From assembly GCF_025244845.1 (NCBI RefSeq), contig NZ_CP104264.1, forward strand, positions 496,001 through 560,000: DNA of 64,000 nt. The letters run 5' to 3'. Position numbers and translations under genes: made by a program. Positions within the stretch are counted from its first letter, which is position 1. Each line of letters begins with the position of its first letter. Under the pieces are notes generated by a model. The model saw only the letters and a list, made by a program, of their open reading frames with translations, was not told the DNA's origin and searched no databases. Of the stretch, positions 8,706 to 16,923 are shown piece after piece. The stretch comes from Arthrobacter sp. zg-Y1171. Lineage in GTDB: Bacteria; Actinomycetota; Actinomycetes; Actinomycetales; Micrococcaceae.

Positions 8706-9668
8706 TCACTCGGCGGGAAGCTCCACCGGGGGAGTGCCGTGGGTATGGAAGGTGTCGATGGTCTTCATGCCCCAGGCCTGGCCCTTGGCGCGCTCCGCCT
8801 CGGTCCATTCGATGGTTTTCCAGTCCGGTGCCAGGATCAGGCGGGCACCGGCGTTGCAGAATTCGATCCGGTTGCCGCCGGGCTCATACACATACAGGAA
8901 AAAGGTCTGCTGGATGGCGTGTTTGTGCGGCCCGGTTTCGATGTGGATGCCGTTTTCGAGGAAGATGTCCGCAGCCTTGAGGATGTCTTCGCGGGTGTCG
9001 GTGGCGAACGCGACGTGGTGCAGCCGGCCGCTGCTGCCGGTCCAGTCACCGCTGTACACCAGGTCATAGGACTTGTTGGAGAAGGTGAACCACTGGCCGG
9101 AAAGCCTGCCGTTGTCCAGCCGGATCTGTTCGGTGGGCTTGCCGCCCAGCACCTCTTCCACGAACCGGCCGTTCTCGGCAACGTCTGCGCCGAGGAAATT
9201 GACGTGGTCCAGCCGGCGGGCGTTCACGCCGCGGCCCGGGAAACGGTCCGCCTGGTTCTTCAAGGCCGGCCGGGACTCTTCGGTGGGCACATGCCATTCG
9301 CTGTCAAAGTAGATGTCCATCGGATGGCCGTCCGGATCCGTGAAGGCGTAGGTCTTGCCCATGCCCGGGCCGCCGTCGTGCCAGCCGACTCCGCGTCCTG
9401 CCGCCTCGATGGCCGCAACGCGCCGTTGCAGCGCCTCTTCGCTGGCGGCGCGCAGGCCCAGGCGTCCGACGCCGGAAGTCTCGTGGGCGGTGAGTTTGAT
9501 GGTGTGGTGTTCGTAGTCGTCCCACGCGTGCAGGTAGGCGGAATCGCCCTCTCGGGCGACTTCGCGCATTGCCAGCAGTTCGGTGAAGAACCACAGGCTC
9601 TTGTCGAAATCCGGGGTATAGAGTTCCACGAAGCCCAGATGGGCTACGTCGCGAAAAGCATCAGGCAT
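8706..9668 (-). CDS. Type I extradiol (VOC-family) ring-cleavage dioxygenase, catechol 2,3-dioxygenase-like
   Basis: A 320-residue two-module vicinal-oxygen-chelate protein. The metal facial triad is recognisable in the C-terminal module: His144 (RRLDHVNFLG), His207 (RLHHVAFATD) and Glu258 (GGNRIEFCN), with spacing like XylE-type catechol 2,3-dioxygenases. It should cleave a catechol ring next to the diol using Fe(II) and O2. AAGGAA with a 6-base spacer sets the ATG at 9668. Operator copy 2 is 105 bases upstream. With GalD/LigJ/LigK-like enzymes nearby the substrate is probably a carboxylated catechol such as protocatechuate; I recall a type I protocatechuate 4,5-dioxygenase (PcmA) in Arthrobacter keyseri, but the regiospecificity here is inference. 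Confidence 0.85.
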   Translation of the reverse strand: MPDAFRDVAHLGFVELYTPDFDKSLWFFTELLAMREVAREGDSAYLHAWDDYEHHTIKLTAHETSGVGRLGLRAASEEALQRRVAAIEAAGRGVGWHDGGPGMGKTYAFTDPDGHPMDIYFDSEWHVPTEESRPALKNQADRFPGRGVNARRLDHVNFLGADVAENGRFVEEVLGGKPTEQIRLDNGRLSGQWFTFSNKSYDLVYSGDWTGSSGRLHHVAFATDTREDILKAADIFLENGIHIETGPHKHAIQQTFFLYVYEPGGNRIEFCNAGARLILAPDWKTIEWTEAERAKGQAWGMKTIDTFHTHGTPPVELPAE

Positions 9669-9773
9669 TGCGGTTTCCTTTGCGGTCTGCTGAAACGGCA
9701 CGGGCTTCGTTGCCGGCCTGCCGGTCCCGAAGCAGTGCTGAGAGTCAATCAGCGGCCCCGGGTATTGTCAACA

Positions 9774-9785
9774 ATTTCGCAGACA
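9774..9785 (-). promoter_or_regulatory. GntR-type operator, copy 2 (before the dioxygenase)
   Basis: ATTGTCAACAAT on the plus strand, i.e. ATTGTTGACAAT in the direction of the dioxygenase gene, so TTGACA again points at the gene it would control. It sits in the short gap between the dehydrogenase stop and the dioxygenase start. Confidence 0.7.
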
Positions 9786-9792
9786 ATGCAGG

Positions 9793-10575
9793 TCAGGCGG
9801 GGCCGGTGCCGTCTGCTGCCAGTGCGGACAACCAGCTGAATGTGCCTTCCGTCATCCAGGCAGGTGTGCCCAGTCCGCGGAGGTACGCCAAGGAGTCTGC
9901 GACCTCGTGCGCACGCCGCACGGCGTGCGTTTCCGAGCCCTGAAGGAGCCGGGCCACCAGGTCCGGCCCGTCCGGGCCCAGCTCCCCGGCGATTTCCGCC
10001 AGGAGCCACTCCTCCGCGCCGGCTGCTTTTCCGGCTGCCCGGCATTCCAGTACCAGACCAGCCAGTCCCTTCATGAAGACACTGCGCAGCAGTTTGCGGC
10101 CCGCCGCGGCGCCGGGGGCACCGGGGATCGTTTCCACCGGGGTGCCGAAGCCTTCCATCAGGGCGGCAAACCTGTCCGCCGCGGTGCCGCTGACAAGGAG
10201 CGGGGTTCGGCTGCCGGCCCGGGGGACGGGCGCCATGACGGCCACGTCCACCAGGGCCACTCCGTAGCCTGCGGAGAGTTCGGCAAGTGCGGCTTTGTCC
10301 TCCGGACCGGCGGTGTTGAAATCCGCGAACACGGCGTTCGAGGGAAGCAGCGGAAGTATCTGCTCCGCGACGCTGCGCGCGGCGGCGGCGCCGACCAGGC
10401 TGATGGCCAGATCCGTTCCGTCAACGGATTCGGCAAGCGAGTCGAACTGGCGGATGCCGGCGTCGCGTGCGTCGGTGTACGGGTCGTAGCCGCGTACGTC
10501 CGCCCCGGCCTCGGCCAGGCCCAGTGCGTACAGGCGTCCGGCTTCGCCCAGGCCCAGTACGGTCACCGCAGTCAT
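9793..10575 (-). CDS. NAD(P)-dependent oxidoreductase with C-terminal DUF1932 domain
   Basis: A 260-residue protein of the beta-hydroxyacid dehydrogenase/6-phosphogluconate dehydrogenase-like superfamily. It opens with the dinucleotide-binding motif TVLGLGEAGRLYALGLAEAG, continues with ADFNTAGPEDKAALAEL and ALVDVAVMAPVPRAG (substrate loop), and has GRKLLRSVFMKGLAGLVLEC carrying the catalytic-type Lys in the DUF1932 half. GAGAGGA with a 7-base spacer sets the ATG at 10575. Operator copy 3 is 41 bases upstream. Being in the regulon, it may oxidise the ring-cleavage semialdehyde or another pathway intermediate; DUF1932 proteins are not known for that, so the role is open. Confidence 0.8.
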   Translation of the reverse strand: MTAVTVLGLGEAGRLYALGLAEAGADVRGYDPYTDARDAGIRQFDSLAESVDGTDLAISLVGAAAARSVAEQILPLLPSNAVFADFNTAGPEDKAALAELSAGYGVALVDVAVMAPVPRAGSRTPLLVSGTAADRFAALMEGFGTPVETIPGAPGAAAGRKLLRSVFMKGLAGLVLECRAAGKAAGAEEWLLAEIAGELGPDGPDLVARLLQGSETHAVRRAHEVADSLAYLRGLGTPAWMTEGTFSWLSALAADGTGPA

Positions 10576-10615
10576 GGTTGTGTCCTCTCGTAGCTGTCCG
10601 CCGATTATTGCCATG

Positions 10616-10627
10616 ATTGTCAACAAT
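10616..10627 (-). promoter_or_regulatory. GntR-type operator, copy 3 (between dehydrogenase and gntR)
   Basis: ATTGTCAACAAT on the plus strand. It lies between the divergent dehydrogenase (start 10575) and regulator (start 10736) genes. On the dehydrogenase strand it reads ATTGTTGACAAT with TTGACA facing that gene, and its 17-bp extended form matches copy 1 exactly. It could also mediate autoregulation of gntR. Confidence 0.72.
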
Positions 10628-10735
10628 TCCAAGCTACGGCCGCCCGCCGGGGGCTGGGGGACTGTGATGCAGTGATAACTTGGCGTGACACCAAAAATGA
10701 GGGCGGGCGGGTGCCGTTTCGCCGAGGAGCTTCAA

Positions 10736-11410
10736 ATGACAGCAGATGCAGCAGCGACCACGAGTAACGCTGCGCAGGTGGCGGACGCAATCCGCACGGC
10801 AATTCTTGACGGCGAGCTGGTGCCGTCCCAACGGCTCGTGGAGGCGGACCTGTGCACGCAGTTCAAGGCGAGCCGCAGTGCGGTCCGCTCCGCCCTTGCC
10901 GAGCTCGCCGTCGAGGGCGTGGTGGAGCGGGTGCAGAACCGCGGAGCCCGCGTGCGGTCGGTGCCCGTGGAAGAAGCCGTAGAGATCATTGAGGTCCGGG
11001 GCGTGCTGGAGGCGCTGTGTGCCCGCAAGGCAGCGGAGCGGATTGATGCCGGGCAGGTCTCCGAACTCCGGCAGATGGCCGACGACATGGCGTCCGCCGT
11101 AAAGGCCGGCGAACTGATGCGCTACTCGGAGATCAATTCCAGGCTCCATCGGCGGATCGTGGAAATCAGCGGCCAGGGAACCGCCGGTGCCACCATCGAA
11201 AGGCTGCGGGCACAGAATGTGCGCCACCAGTTCCGGCTTGCGGTCCAGCCTGGGCGTGCCAACGTTTCGCTGCCGGAACACGTGGAAATCATTGAAGCCA
11301 TCTGCGCCGGGCAGGGCGAGCAGGCTGCCCGCATGATGGAGACCCACATGGCGAGCATTGCCGACGCCATCCGCCGGACAGGCTCAGCGCCCCCGCACTA
11401 TGCCGCGTAG
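10736..11410 (+). CDS. GntR-family transcriptional regulator, FCD (FadR/VanR) subfamily
   Basis: A 224-residue regulator. Residues ~12-75 form the winged helix-turn-helix, with AIRTAILDGELVPSQRLVEADLCTQF and SRSAVRSALAELAVEGVVER. Residues ~85-215 are the all-helical FCD effector domain, where a metal commonly helps bind a carboxylic acid; the expected Asp/His-type residues appear in SEINSRLHRRIVEIS and LPEHVEIIEAI. GAGGAG 6 bases upstream fixes the ATG at 10736. The four ATTGT-N2-ACAAT sites around it are the obvious operators, and a pathway acid the probable inducer (inference). Confidence 0.92.
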   Translation: MTADAAATTSNAAQVADAIRTAILDGELVPSQRLVEADLCTQFKASRSAVRSALAELAVEGVVERVQNRGARVRSVPVEEAVEIIEVRGVLEALCARKAAERIDAGQVSELRQMADDMASAVKAGELMRYSEINSRLHRRIVEISGQGTAGATIERLRAQNVRHQFRLAVQPGRANVSLPEHVEIIEAICAGQGEQAARMMETHMASIADAIRRTGSAPPHYAA

Positions 11411-11485
11411 TATGCCTAGCCGCCGCCAATCGAACGCGCGGCACGGTTAGCGGCTGCTGCTCCGCTATTTGTCTTTGTCACCGTT

Positions 11486-11497
11486 ATTGTCAACAAT
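11486..11497 (+). promoter_or_regulatory. GntR-type operator, copy 4 (before the tautomerase operon)
   Basis: ATTGTCAACAAT, 22 bases before the GTG of the tautomerase gene. Relative to its gene it is in the opposite orientation to the other three copies and so does not supply a -35 box; it would act over or just after the transcription start. It overlaps another short inverted repeat, GTCAAC-N6-GTTGAC. Confidence 0.7.
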
Positions 11498-11519
11498 CTG
11501 GTTGACGAGGTACATTCTT

Positions 11520-12716
11520 GTGGTGCAGACCACAGAAAAGTCCTCGGTGCCGGGTTCCGTCCGCGGCAGCCAGCTCGGCATCCCCTGCTGGTTCATGCGG
11601 GGAGGAACCTCCCGCGGACCCTTCTTCCGCCGCACCGACCTGCCGGCTGACCTGCACGGCGAACGCCGGGACGAGGTGCTGCTTGCCGCCCTCGGATCTC
11701 CCCACCCGCTGCAGATTGACGGGCTGGGAGGCGGTAATCCGCTCACCAGCAAGGTGGGGATCGTGGACGTCAGCAGCCGGGACGGGGTGGACCTGGAGTT
11801 CCAGTTCGCGCAGCTGCAGCCGACTTCCGACACCGTGGATACCACGGCCAACTGCGGAAACATGCTCGCCGCCGTCGTTCCGTTCGCCGTGGAGTCCGGC
11901 CTCCTTCTGCCCGGCGGGGATACCACCACCGCCCGGGTCCTGACGCTGAACACGGGCATGGTGGCCGAAATCAGCATCGCGACGCCGGCAGGGGACCAGG
12001 GCCGGTTTGTCGAGTACGGCGGGGATACGCGGATCGACGGCGTTCCCGGCACGGCGGCGGCAGTCACCATCAACTTCCTGGACACGGCCGGTTCCGTCTG
12101 TGCCTCCCTGCTTCCCACCGGCAACGCCAGCGACACGGTGGTTCTCGACGGCGTAGGTCCGGTCCGCGTCACCTGCATCGACAACGGCCAACCGCTGGTG
12201 ATGGTCCGGGCCACGGACCTGGGCCGCACCGGCTACGAATCCGCCGCCGAGTTGAACCGTGACGAAGAGCTGAAGCAGAGGCTTGAAGCACTGCGGCTCC
12301 AGTGCGGGCAGCTGATGGGGCTGGGAGACGTCACCGCCAAGAACTACCCGAAGATGACGCTGGTAGCCCCGCCGGCATACGGCGGCACCATCACCACCCG
12401 CAGCTTCATCCCGCATGTCTGCCACGAATCCATTGGCGTGCTGGCCGCCGTCACCGCTGCCACCGCGTGCGTCATTGACGGCACCGTGGCACGGGAAGTC
12501 AGCACCGTTGCTGATGCCGGCCCCGGAGCAGACCTGACGGTTTCGGTGGAGCATCCCTCCGGCGAATTCACCGTGGCACTCGGGCTTGACCCGCAGGACC
12601 CCCAGCACGTCACCAAATCCGCGCTGCTGCGCACCGCCCGGCTGATCATGGCCGGCGAAGTTTTTGTCCCGCACCGTCTCCAGGAGGCGGCAGCAACAGA
12701 GGAGAACACCCGATGA
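11520..12716 (+). CDS. 4-oxalomesaconate tautomerase (PrpF family, GalD-like)
   Basis: A 398-residue PrpF-type isomerase with the diaminopimelate-epimerase fold. The family opening is clear (GIPCWFMRGGTSRGPFF), followed by DGLGGGNPLTSKVGIV, then TANCGNMLAAVVPFA with the catalytic-type Cys, and the C-terminal half with DVTAKNYPKMTLVAPP. GalD shifts the keto form of 4-oxalomesaconate to its enol so that it can be hydrated. A GAGG 9 bases before GTG 11520 decides the start. The stop overlaps the next gene (ATGA). The neighbouring hydratase and aldolase make GalD a better reading than methylaconitate isomerase PrpF. Confidence 0.88.
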   Translation: MVQTTEKSSVPGSVRGSQLGIPCWFMRGGTSRGPFFRRTDLPADLHGERRDEVLLAALGSPHPLQIDGLGGGNPLTSKVGIVDVSSRDGVDLEFQFAQLQPTSDTVDTTANCGNMLAAVVPFAVESGLLLPGGDTTTARVLTLNTGMVAEISIATPAGDQGRFVEYGGDTRIDGVPGTAAAVTINFLDTAGSVCASLLPTGNASDTVVLDGVGPVRVTCIDNGQPLVMVRATDLGRTGYESAAELNRDEELKQRLEALRLQCGQLMGLGDVTAKNYPKMTLVAPPAYGGTITTRSFIPHVCHESIGVLAAVTAATACVIDGTVAREVSTVADAGPGADLTVSVEHPSGEFTVALGLDPQDPQHVTKSALLRTARLIMAGEVFVPHRLQEAAATEENTR

Positions 12717-13768
12717 TCATCGATTGCCACGGCCATTACACCACCGCCCCGCCGGCCCTGGGCGGCTGGCGGGACCGGCAGATTGCGGCGCTCGCCGATC
12801 CCGGAACGGCTGCTCCGGACCCGGCGGACCTGGTCATCAGCGACGATGAACTGCGGGAAAGCATCTCCGCGAACCAGCTGCGCCTGATGGATGAGCGGGG
12901 TATCGACCTGACCATCTTCTCGCCGCGGGCCTCCTTCATGGCACACCACGTAGGGGACTTCGCCACTTCCGCCGCGTGGGCGGCCATCTGCAACGAGCTG
13001 TGCTTCCGGGTCAGCCAACTCTTCCCGGACCGGTTTGCTCCGGCCGCCATGCTGCCGCAGTCACCCGGAGTGGACCCGGCGTCCTGCATCCCGGAACTGG
13101 AACGCTGCGTCAACGAATACGGTGCCGTGGCGCTGAACCTCAACCCGGACCCTTCCGGCGGCTACTGGACCGCCCCTCCGCTGACGGACCGCTCCTGGTA
13201 CCCGATCTACGAAAAGATGATCGAGTACGGACTGCCGGCGATGATCCACGTAAGCACCAGCGTGAATCCTGCCTTCCACACCACGGGCGCCCACTACCTC
13301 AACGCGGACACCACCGCGGTGATGCAGCTGATCCAGGGGGACCTGTTCAGGGACTTCCCGGAGCTGAAGTTCGTTATTCCGCACGGCGGCGGCGCCGCGC
13401 CCTACCACTGGGGGCGCTTCCGCGGGCTGGCCATGGCACTGAAGAAGCCGCCGCTGGAGGAACACCTGCTCAACAACGTCTTCTTCGACACCTGCGTCTA
13501 CCACCAGCCCGGTATCGACCTGCTGTTGGAGGTGATGCCCACCCGGAACATCCTCTTCGCTTCCGAGATGATCGGAGCGGTGCGCGACGTCGACCCGGAC
13601 ACCGGGTTCAACTTCGATGACACCGGGCGGTACCTGGCTGCAGCCGGCCTGACAGGCGAGGAGCTTGCCGATATCCGCGAGAACAATGCCCGTGCCGTCT
13701 ATCCGCGCCTGGATGCGCTGTTGACCCGGCAGGGCCGTGAACCCCAAAGGAGCAGCACCCATGCATGA
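12713..13768 (+). CDS. 4-oxalomesaconate hydratase (LigJ-like, amidohydrolase superfamily)
   Basis: A 351-residue metal-dependent TIM-barrel protein. It opens [19 protein letters not shown], the LigJ-type variant of the HxH metal site. Further residues expected of the site lie in [28 protein letters not shown] and [12 protein letters not shown]. LigJ adds water to the enol form of 4-oxalomesaconate giving 4-carboxy-4-hydroxy-2-oxoadipate. It overlaps the tautomerase by 4 bases and the aldolase by 8, so the three are one translationally coupled unit. A related amidohydrolase (ACMS decarboxylase-like) is the alternative family, less likely in this context. Confidence 0.88.
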   Translation: MIIDCHGHYTTAPPALGGWRDRQIAALADPGTAAPDPADLVISDDELRESISANQLRLMDERGIDLTIFSPRASFMAHHVGDFATSAAWAAICNELCFRVSQLFPDRFAPAAMLPQSPGVDPASCIPELERCVNEYGAVALNLNPDPSGGYWTAPPLTDRSWYPIYEKMIEYGLPAMIHVSTSVNPAFHTTGAHYLNADTTAVMQLIQGDLFRDFPELKFVIPHGGGAAPYHWGRFRGLAMALKKPPLEEHLLNNVFFDTCVYHQPGIDLLLEVMPTRNILFASEMIGAVRDVDPDTGFNFDDTGRYLAAAGLTGEELADIRENNARAVYPRLDALLTRQGREPQRSSTHA

Positions 13769-14444
13769 ACTCGGAGTGGTCCACCGCAGCATCACCCGTG
13801 CCCCGCAGCCCGACGTCGAGGCCCTGGCCCCGTACGGGACCAGTACCGTGCACGAGGCCATGGGCCGGTTGGGGCTGATGCGGCCCTACATGCGCCCCGT
13901 CTACCCCGGCGCCAAACTCTGCGGCCCGGCGGTCACCGTGCTGCTGCAGCCTGGGGACAATTGGATGCTGCACGTGGCCGTTGAACAACTCCAGCCCGGC
14001 GACGTGCTGGTGGCAGCCTGCACCACGGAGAGCGAAGACGGCTTCTTCGGCGAGCTGCTGGCAACTTCGGTGCGTGCACGCGGCGGTGTTGGTTTGGTCA
14101 TCGACGGCGGCTGCCGCGACGCTGCGGCCCTGCAGGAAATGGACTTTCCCGTGTTCTCGCGTGCCATCAACTCCAAGGGCACGGTCAAGGCGACCCTGGG
14201 TTCGGTAAACGTTCCGATCGTGTGCGCCAACGCCTTGGTGAACCCCGGCGACGTGGTGGTTGCAGATGTGGACGGCGTCGTCGTCGTTCCTGCCGACCGT
14301 GCCGCAGAAGTGGCCGAGGCCTCCCGGAAGCGGGAGGACAACGAGGCGGCCAAACGCGAACGCCTCGCCGCGGGAGAACTCGGACTGGACATGTATTCGA
14401 TGCGGGGACCGCTGGAAGCGGCAGGACTGCGCTACATCGATTAG
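13761..14444 (+). CDS. 4-carboxy-4-hydroxy-2-oxoadipate aldolase/oxaloacetate decarboxylase (LigK/GalC, RraA-like)
   Basis: A 227-residue RraA-fold class II aldolase that cleaves 4-carboxy-4-hydroxy-2-oxoadipate into pyruvate and oxaloacetate. Visible are [37 protein letters not shown] and the signature [17 protein letters not shown], whose Arg-Asp pair binds substrate and Mg2+. C-terminal [17 protein letters not shown] is typical of the family. AAAGGAG with an 8-base spacer selects the ATG at 13761 over an upstream GTG. It is the last gene of the operon, and a strong hairpin follows. Confidence 0.9.
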   Translation: MHELGVVHRSITRAPQPDVEALAPYGTSTVHEAMGRLGLMRPYMRPVYPGAKLCGPAVTVLLQPGDNWMLHVAVEQLQPGDVLVAACTTESEDGFFGELLATSVRARGGVGLVIDGGCRDAAALQEMDFPVFSRAINSKGTVKATLGSVNVPIVCANALVNPGDVVVADVDGVVVVPADRAAEVAEASRKREDNEAAKRERLAAGELGLDMYSMRGPLEAAGLRYID

Positions 14445-14453
14445 CCGCTGGAG

Positions 14454-14486
14454 GGTGGTGCGGATAGGAAATCGATCCGCACCACC
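14454..14486 (+). terminator. Terminator hairpin closing the catabolic operon
   Basis: A perfect 12-bp stem (GGTGGTGCGGAT and ATCCGCACCACC) with a 9-base loop begins 9 bases after the aldolase stop. Confidence 0.7.
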
Positions 14487-14596
14487 ACCCGGAACAACGG
14501 CGAACTGATCCGCGATTGCAGGTGATTCCGGCATGGTGTGCCCTCCCGCTCTTGGGCACGACAGTGCCAGCGCAAGGAGCCGGTAGTCAACGCGCG

Positions 14597-15097
14597 CTAC
14601 GGCAAAGGCGGCAAGGCACGCTTGAACCCGAGGTGCGAGGCTTCAAAGCCCAGCCGCCGGTAAAAGCGGTGTGCGGACTCCCGCCGGGCATTGGAGGTGA
14701 GCTGGACCAACGTGGCACCGTTACGCCGGCCTTCGGCAACCGCCCAGTCCATCATGGCCGCACCCAGCCCGTTGGACCGGAGACCGGCCCGCACATGGAC
14801 GGCTTCAACCTGTAACCGGGTTGCCCCGCCGACGGCCAGGCAGGGGATCAGGGTCAACTGCAGTGTCCCGGCAATCTTCCCTGCCGGGTCCTCGACCGCG
14901 GCCAGGAAGTTGGCCGGATCCGCGGCAATGGCCTCATAAGCGCGCAGATACGGCTCCAGGGGATGGACGCCCGGCGGATCGGACGGGGACGACGGCGTGT
15001 CGGCCAGCAGCAGCCGAACGATCGGGCCGACGTCGTCGCGCTCTGCCCTGCGCACCCGGTAGGAGCCGCCGAGCAACGCGGCGGGACGGATTTCCAT
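14597..15097 (-). CDS. GNAT-family N-acetyltransferase
   Basis: A 166-residue acetyl-CoA-dependent acyltransferase. Motif A, the pyrophosphate-binding part, reads LQVEAVHVRAGLRSNGLGAAMMDWAV (R/Q-x-x-G-x-G/A pattern slightly relaxed as RSNGLGAA). Motif B is ARRESAHRFYRRLGFEASH. GGAAG upstream supports the ATG at 15097; a GTG 18 bases earlier is the alternative start. Substrate unknown. It converges on the catabolic operon but lacks the operator, so it is probably unrelated to it. Confidence 0.88.
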   Translation of the reverse strand: MEIRPAALLGGSYRVRRAERDDVGPIVRLLLADTPSSPSDPPGVHPLEPYLRAYEAIAADPANFLAAVEDPAGKIAGTLQLTLIPCLAVGGATRLQVEAVHVRAGLRSNGLGAAMMDWAVAEGRRNGATLVQLTSNARRESAHRFYRRLGFEASHLGFKRALPPLP

Positions 15098-15261
15098 GCC
15101 CGCAGTCTTCCACACGGTGGCAAACCGGCTCCATCCATTGACCGGGCGGCCCGGGCGCAGGCAGGGTTAATGGACCGGATGACCGTTGCCGCCGTCAGGA
15201 CCCGTTTCTGCTTTGAATCCGATGCGGCACTCTTTCCCGGTCAGACTGTAGAGAGGCAGCT

Positions 15262-15846
15262 GTGGGCGAAAACCTGAGGCGGGTCCAAAGGATAGTGCAG
15301 GTACAGTTCGGGGTTCCCGAGCCCCCGGACAGCTACTCCGAGACCTGTGCCCGGCTCGATGCGGCGATTGCCGTCACCGCGGCACGCCAGGACGTGCTGC
15401 GGAACCAGGTCCGCGCGGCATGGGAAGTGGCGCGGCACTACGGTGCGGTCACGCGGTCCTACGAAACCCGGTTGAAAGCGTTGGAAGCCGTTGTTGCCGA
15501 GGAACGGCTGACCGCAGGCCAAGCCGTCAGCCTCGCCGCGACCGCGCGCCGCATGCATGACCTTGCGGTACGCGTTGAAGCCACGGCGCGCCACCATTTT
15601 GAGGTTGTCCGTGCGAAGGAATCCCGTGTGGAGGAATTGATGCAAAAACTGACAAGTTCGAAGTCGCAGCTGAAGCTGGCGCAAACGGCGGAGAACCATC
15701 GAAACCGGCTGCGCTCCCTCGAAGCGGCCGTCGAGCAGGACCCGATGATTTATAACCGAAGCCGCTCCGACCACGAGCTCCACGAGGCGGCCAGGCTGGC
15801 CCGCGAAGCAGAGGCATTGGCCGGGCTGAAGGGAGGGTGGTCCTGA
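15262..15846 (+). CDS. Coiled-coil hypothetical protein
   Basis: A 194-residue protein starting with GTG (GAGAGG 5 bases upstream). It is almost entirely predicted helix, rich in Ala, Arg, Glu and Leu with heptad-like spacing from about residue 75 to 160 (VEATARHHFEVVRAKESRV and following). No signal peptide or enzyme motif. It overlaps the next gene by one base (TGATG), so the pair is co-translated with the membrane protein downstream. I recognise no family. Confidence 0.7.
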   Translation: MGENLRRVQRIVQVQFGVPEPPDSYSETCARLDAAIAVTAARQDVLRNQVRAAWEVARHYGAVTRSYETRLKALEAVVAEERLTAGQAVSLAATARRMHDLAVRVEATARHHFEVVRAKESRVEELMQKLTSSKSQLKLAQTAENHRNRLRSLEAAVEQDPMIYNRSRSDHELHEAARLAREAEALAGLKGGWS

Positions 15847-16382
15847 TGGCCGCGCAGATCCAACCGATACTGGTCACCGTTCCGCTCAGTCCACGGCACC
15901 CCCACTCAGTGCGAACCATCGTGGGCCTGAGCGTGGCCGCGATGCTGTTCCTCGTGATGGGCGGCGGTGACCTGATTGCACTGCTTATCGCCTTCGGCTT
16001 TATCGTTCAGCCCGTCCAGGCAGTCACGGACAAACTCATCCGGTGGCCGCGGCAGGACCGTGCGGACGCAGAAGCCCTTACCCGAGTGGTCCGCGAGTAC
16101 TTCTACAACGCACCCGCGGTGGACGCCAAAGGCGTCCGTGAACTGGTGGCGAAGCGGCAGCTGCAGGTCAACGACGACGGCGGCGGGCAGCTGCGCCTGG
16201 CGCTGACCGGGCGGCGGAAGCCTACTGCGGCGGGCAGCAGGCCGGAGGCCAGGCTGTCCTTCAAGTGCGGCGACGTGGGGCTGATGGACTTCGACCGGCT
16301 GCTGCAGAACGCCGAAAACGATCCGCCGGTCCGGCGCGCAACTGATCGGATGCGCCGTCCGGGCACCGGGGCGGCCGCCTGA
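15846..16382 (+). CDS. Small membrane protein with cytoplasmic tail, unknown function
   Basis: 178 residues. After a short polar N-terminus, residues ~30-65 hold two closely spaced hydrophobic segments (TIVGLSVAAMLFLVMGGG and LIALLIAFGFIVQPVQ). The rest is soluble and basic, with a winged-helix-like stretch (TRVVREYFYNAPAVDAKGV). GGGAGG 9 bases before the ATG fixes the start. It is coupled to the coiled-coil gene upstream, suggesting they act together at the membrane; function not recognised. Confidence 0.7.
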   Translation: MAAQIQPILVTVPLSPRHPHSVRTIVGLSVAAMLFLVMGGGDLIALLIAFGFIVQPVQAVTDKLIRWPRQDRADAEALTRVVREYFYNAPAVDAKGVRELVAKRQLQVNDDGGGQLRLALTGRRKPTAAGSRPEARLSFKCGDVGLMDFDRLLQNAENDPPVRRATDRMRRPGTGAAA

Positions 16383-16475
16383 AGCGGTGCCCGCACGGTG
16401 TGCCCCGGCGGTGTGTCCTGGCAGGGTGCGGGGGCGGCGGCAAGGTTTGTGCCCAGCGGCTGAGAACATAGAAGT

Positions 16476-16895
16476 ATGCAGACACTCAGCCTCAAGGAAG
16501 CCACCGCCCTCGCAGAACAGGCAGCAGCCGTAGCCGAGGCCCATATTCCCTACGGCTCCGGGCTGGGTGCCCCCGCTTCCTTCACGCTTGCCTGGCTGAT
16601 GGCCTCCGCCGGGCTGGAGGGCGTGCGCGTGGCCAGCGGAAGCTCGGGCATGGGCGATCACTTCTGGGTGGAGACGGATCAGTGGCGCATCGACCCGACC
16701 CTGCGCCAGTTCGCCCGGCTGAATGGCCGTCCGCTGGTGGAACCGGTCAGCGAACCGGGCAACTTTGCCGCCGTCAAATACCACGCCGTGCCCGGTTCCC
16801 GGCAGGAGGCGGTGCGGGAGGTCTCCTACGGGTTCCGGAACGCGGCCGAGACCGAGGACTTCGTCAATGAGATGGCTGCGGCCATCCGCCTCTAG
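16476..16895 (+). CDS. Hypothetical protein, possibly a degenerate transglutaminase/papain-like fold
   Basis: 139 residues, no signal peptide. The segment GDHFWVETDQWRIDPTLRQF resembles the His...Asp part of transglutaminase/papain-like folds, where His and Asp follow a catalytic Cys, but the protein contains no cysteine at all. If the resemblance is real it is a non-catalytic relative. This is my pattern reading only. It is monocistronic and converges on the 16924-17454 gene. Confidence 0.6.
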   Translation: MQTLSLKEATALAEQAAAVAEAHIPYGSGLGAPASFTLAWLMASAGLEGVRVASGSSGMGDHFWVETDQWRIDPTLRQFARLNGRPLVEPVSEPGNFAAVKYHAVPGSRQEAVREVSYGFRNAAETEDFVNEMAAAIRL

Positions 16896-16923
16896 CCGGC
16901 GAATGACCCATGCCGGCGATCAG

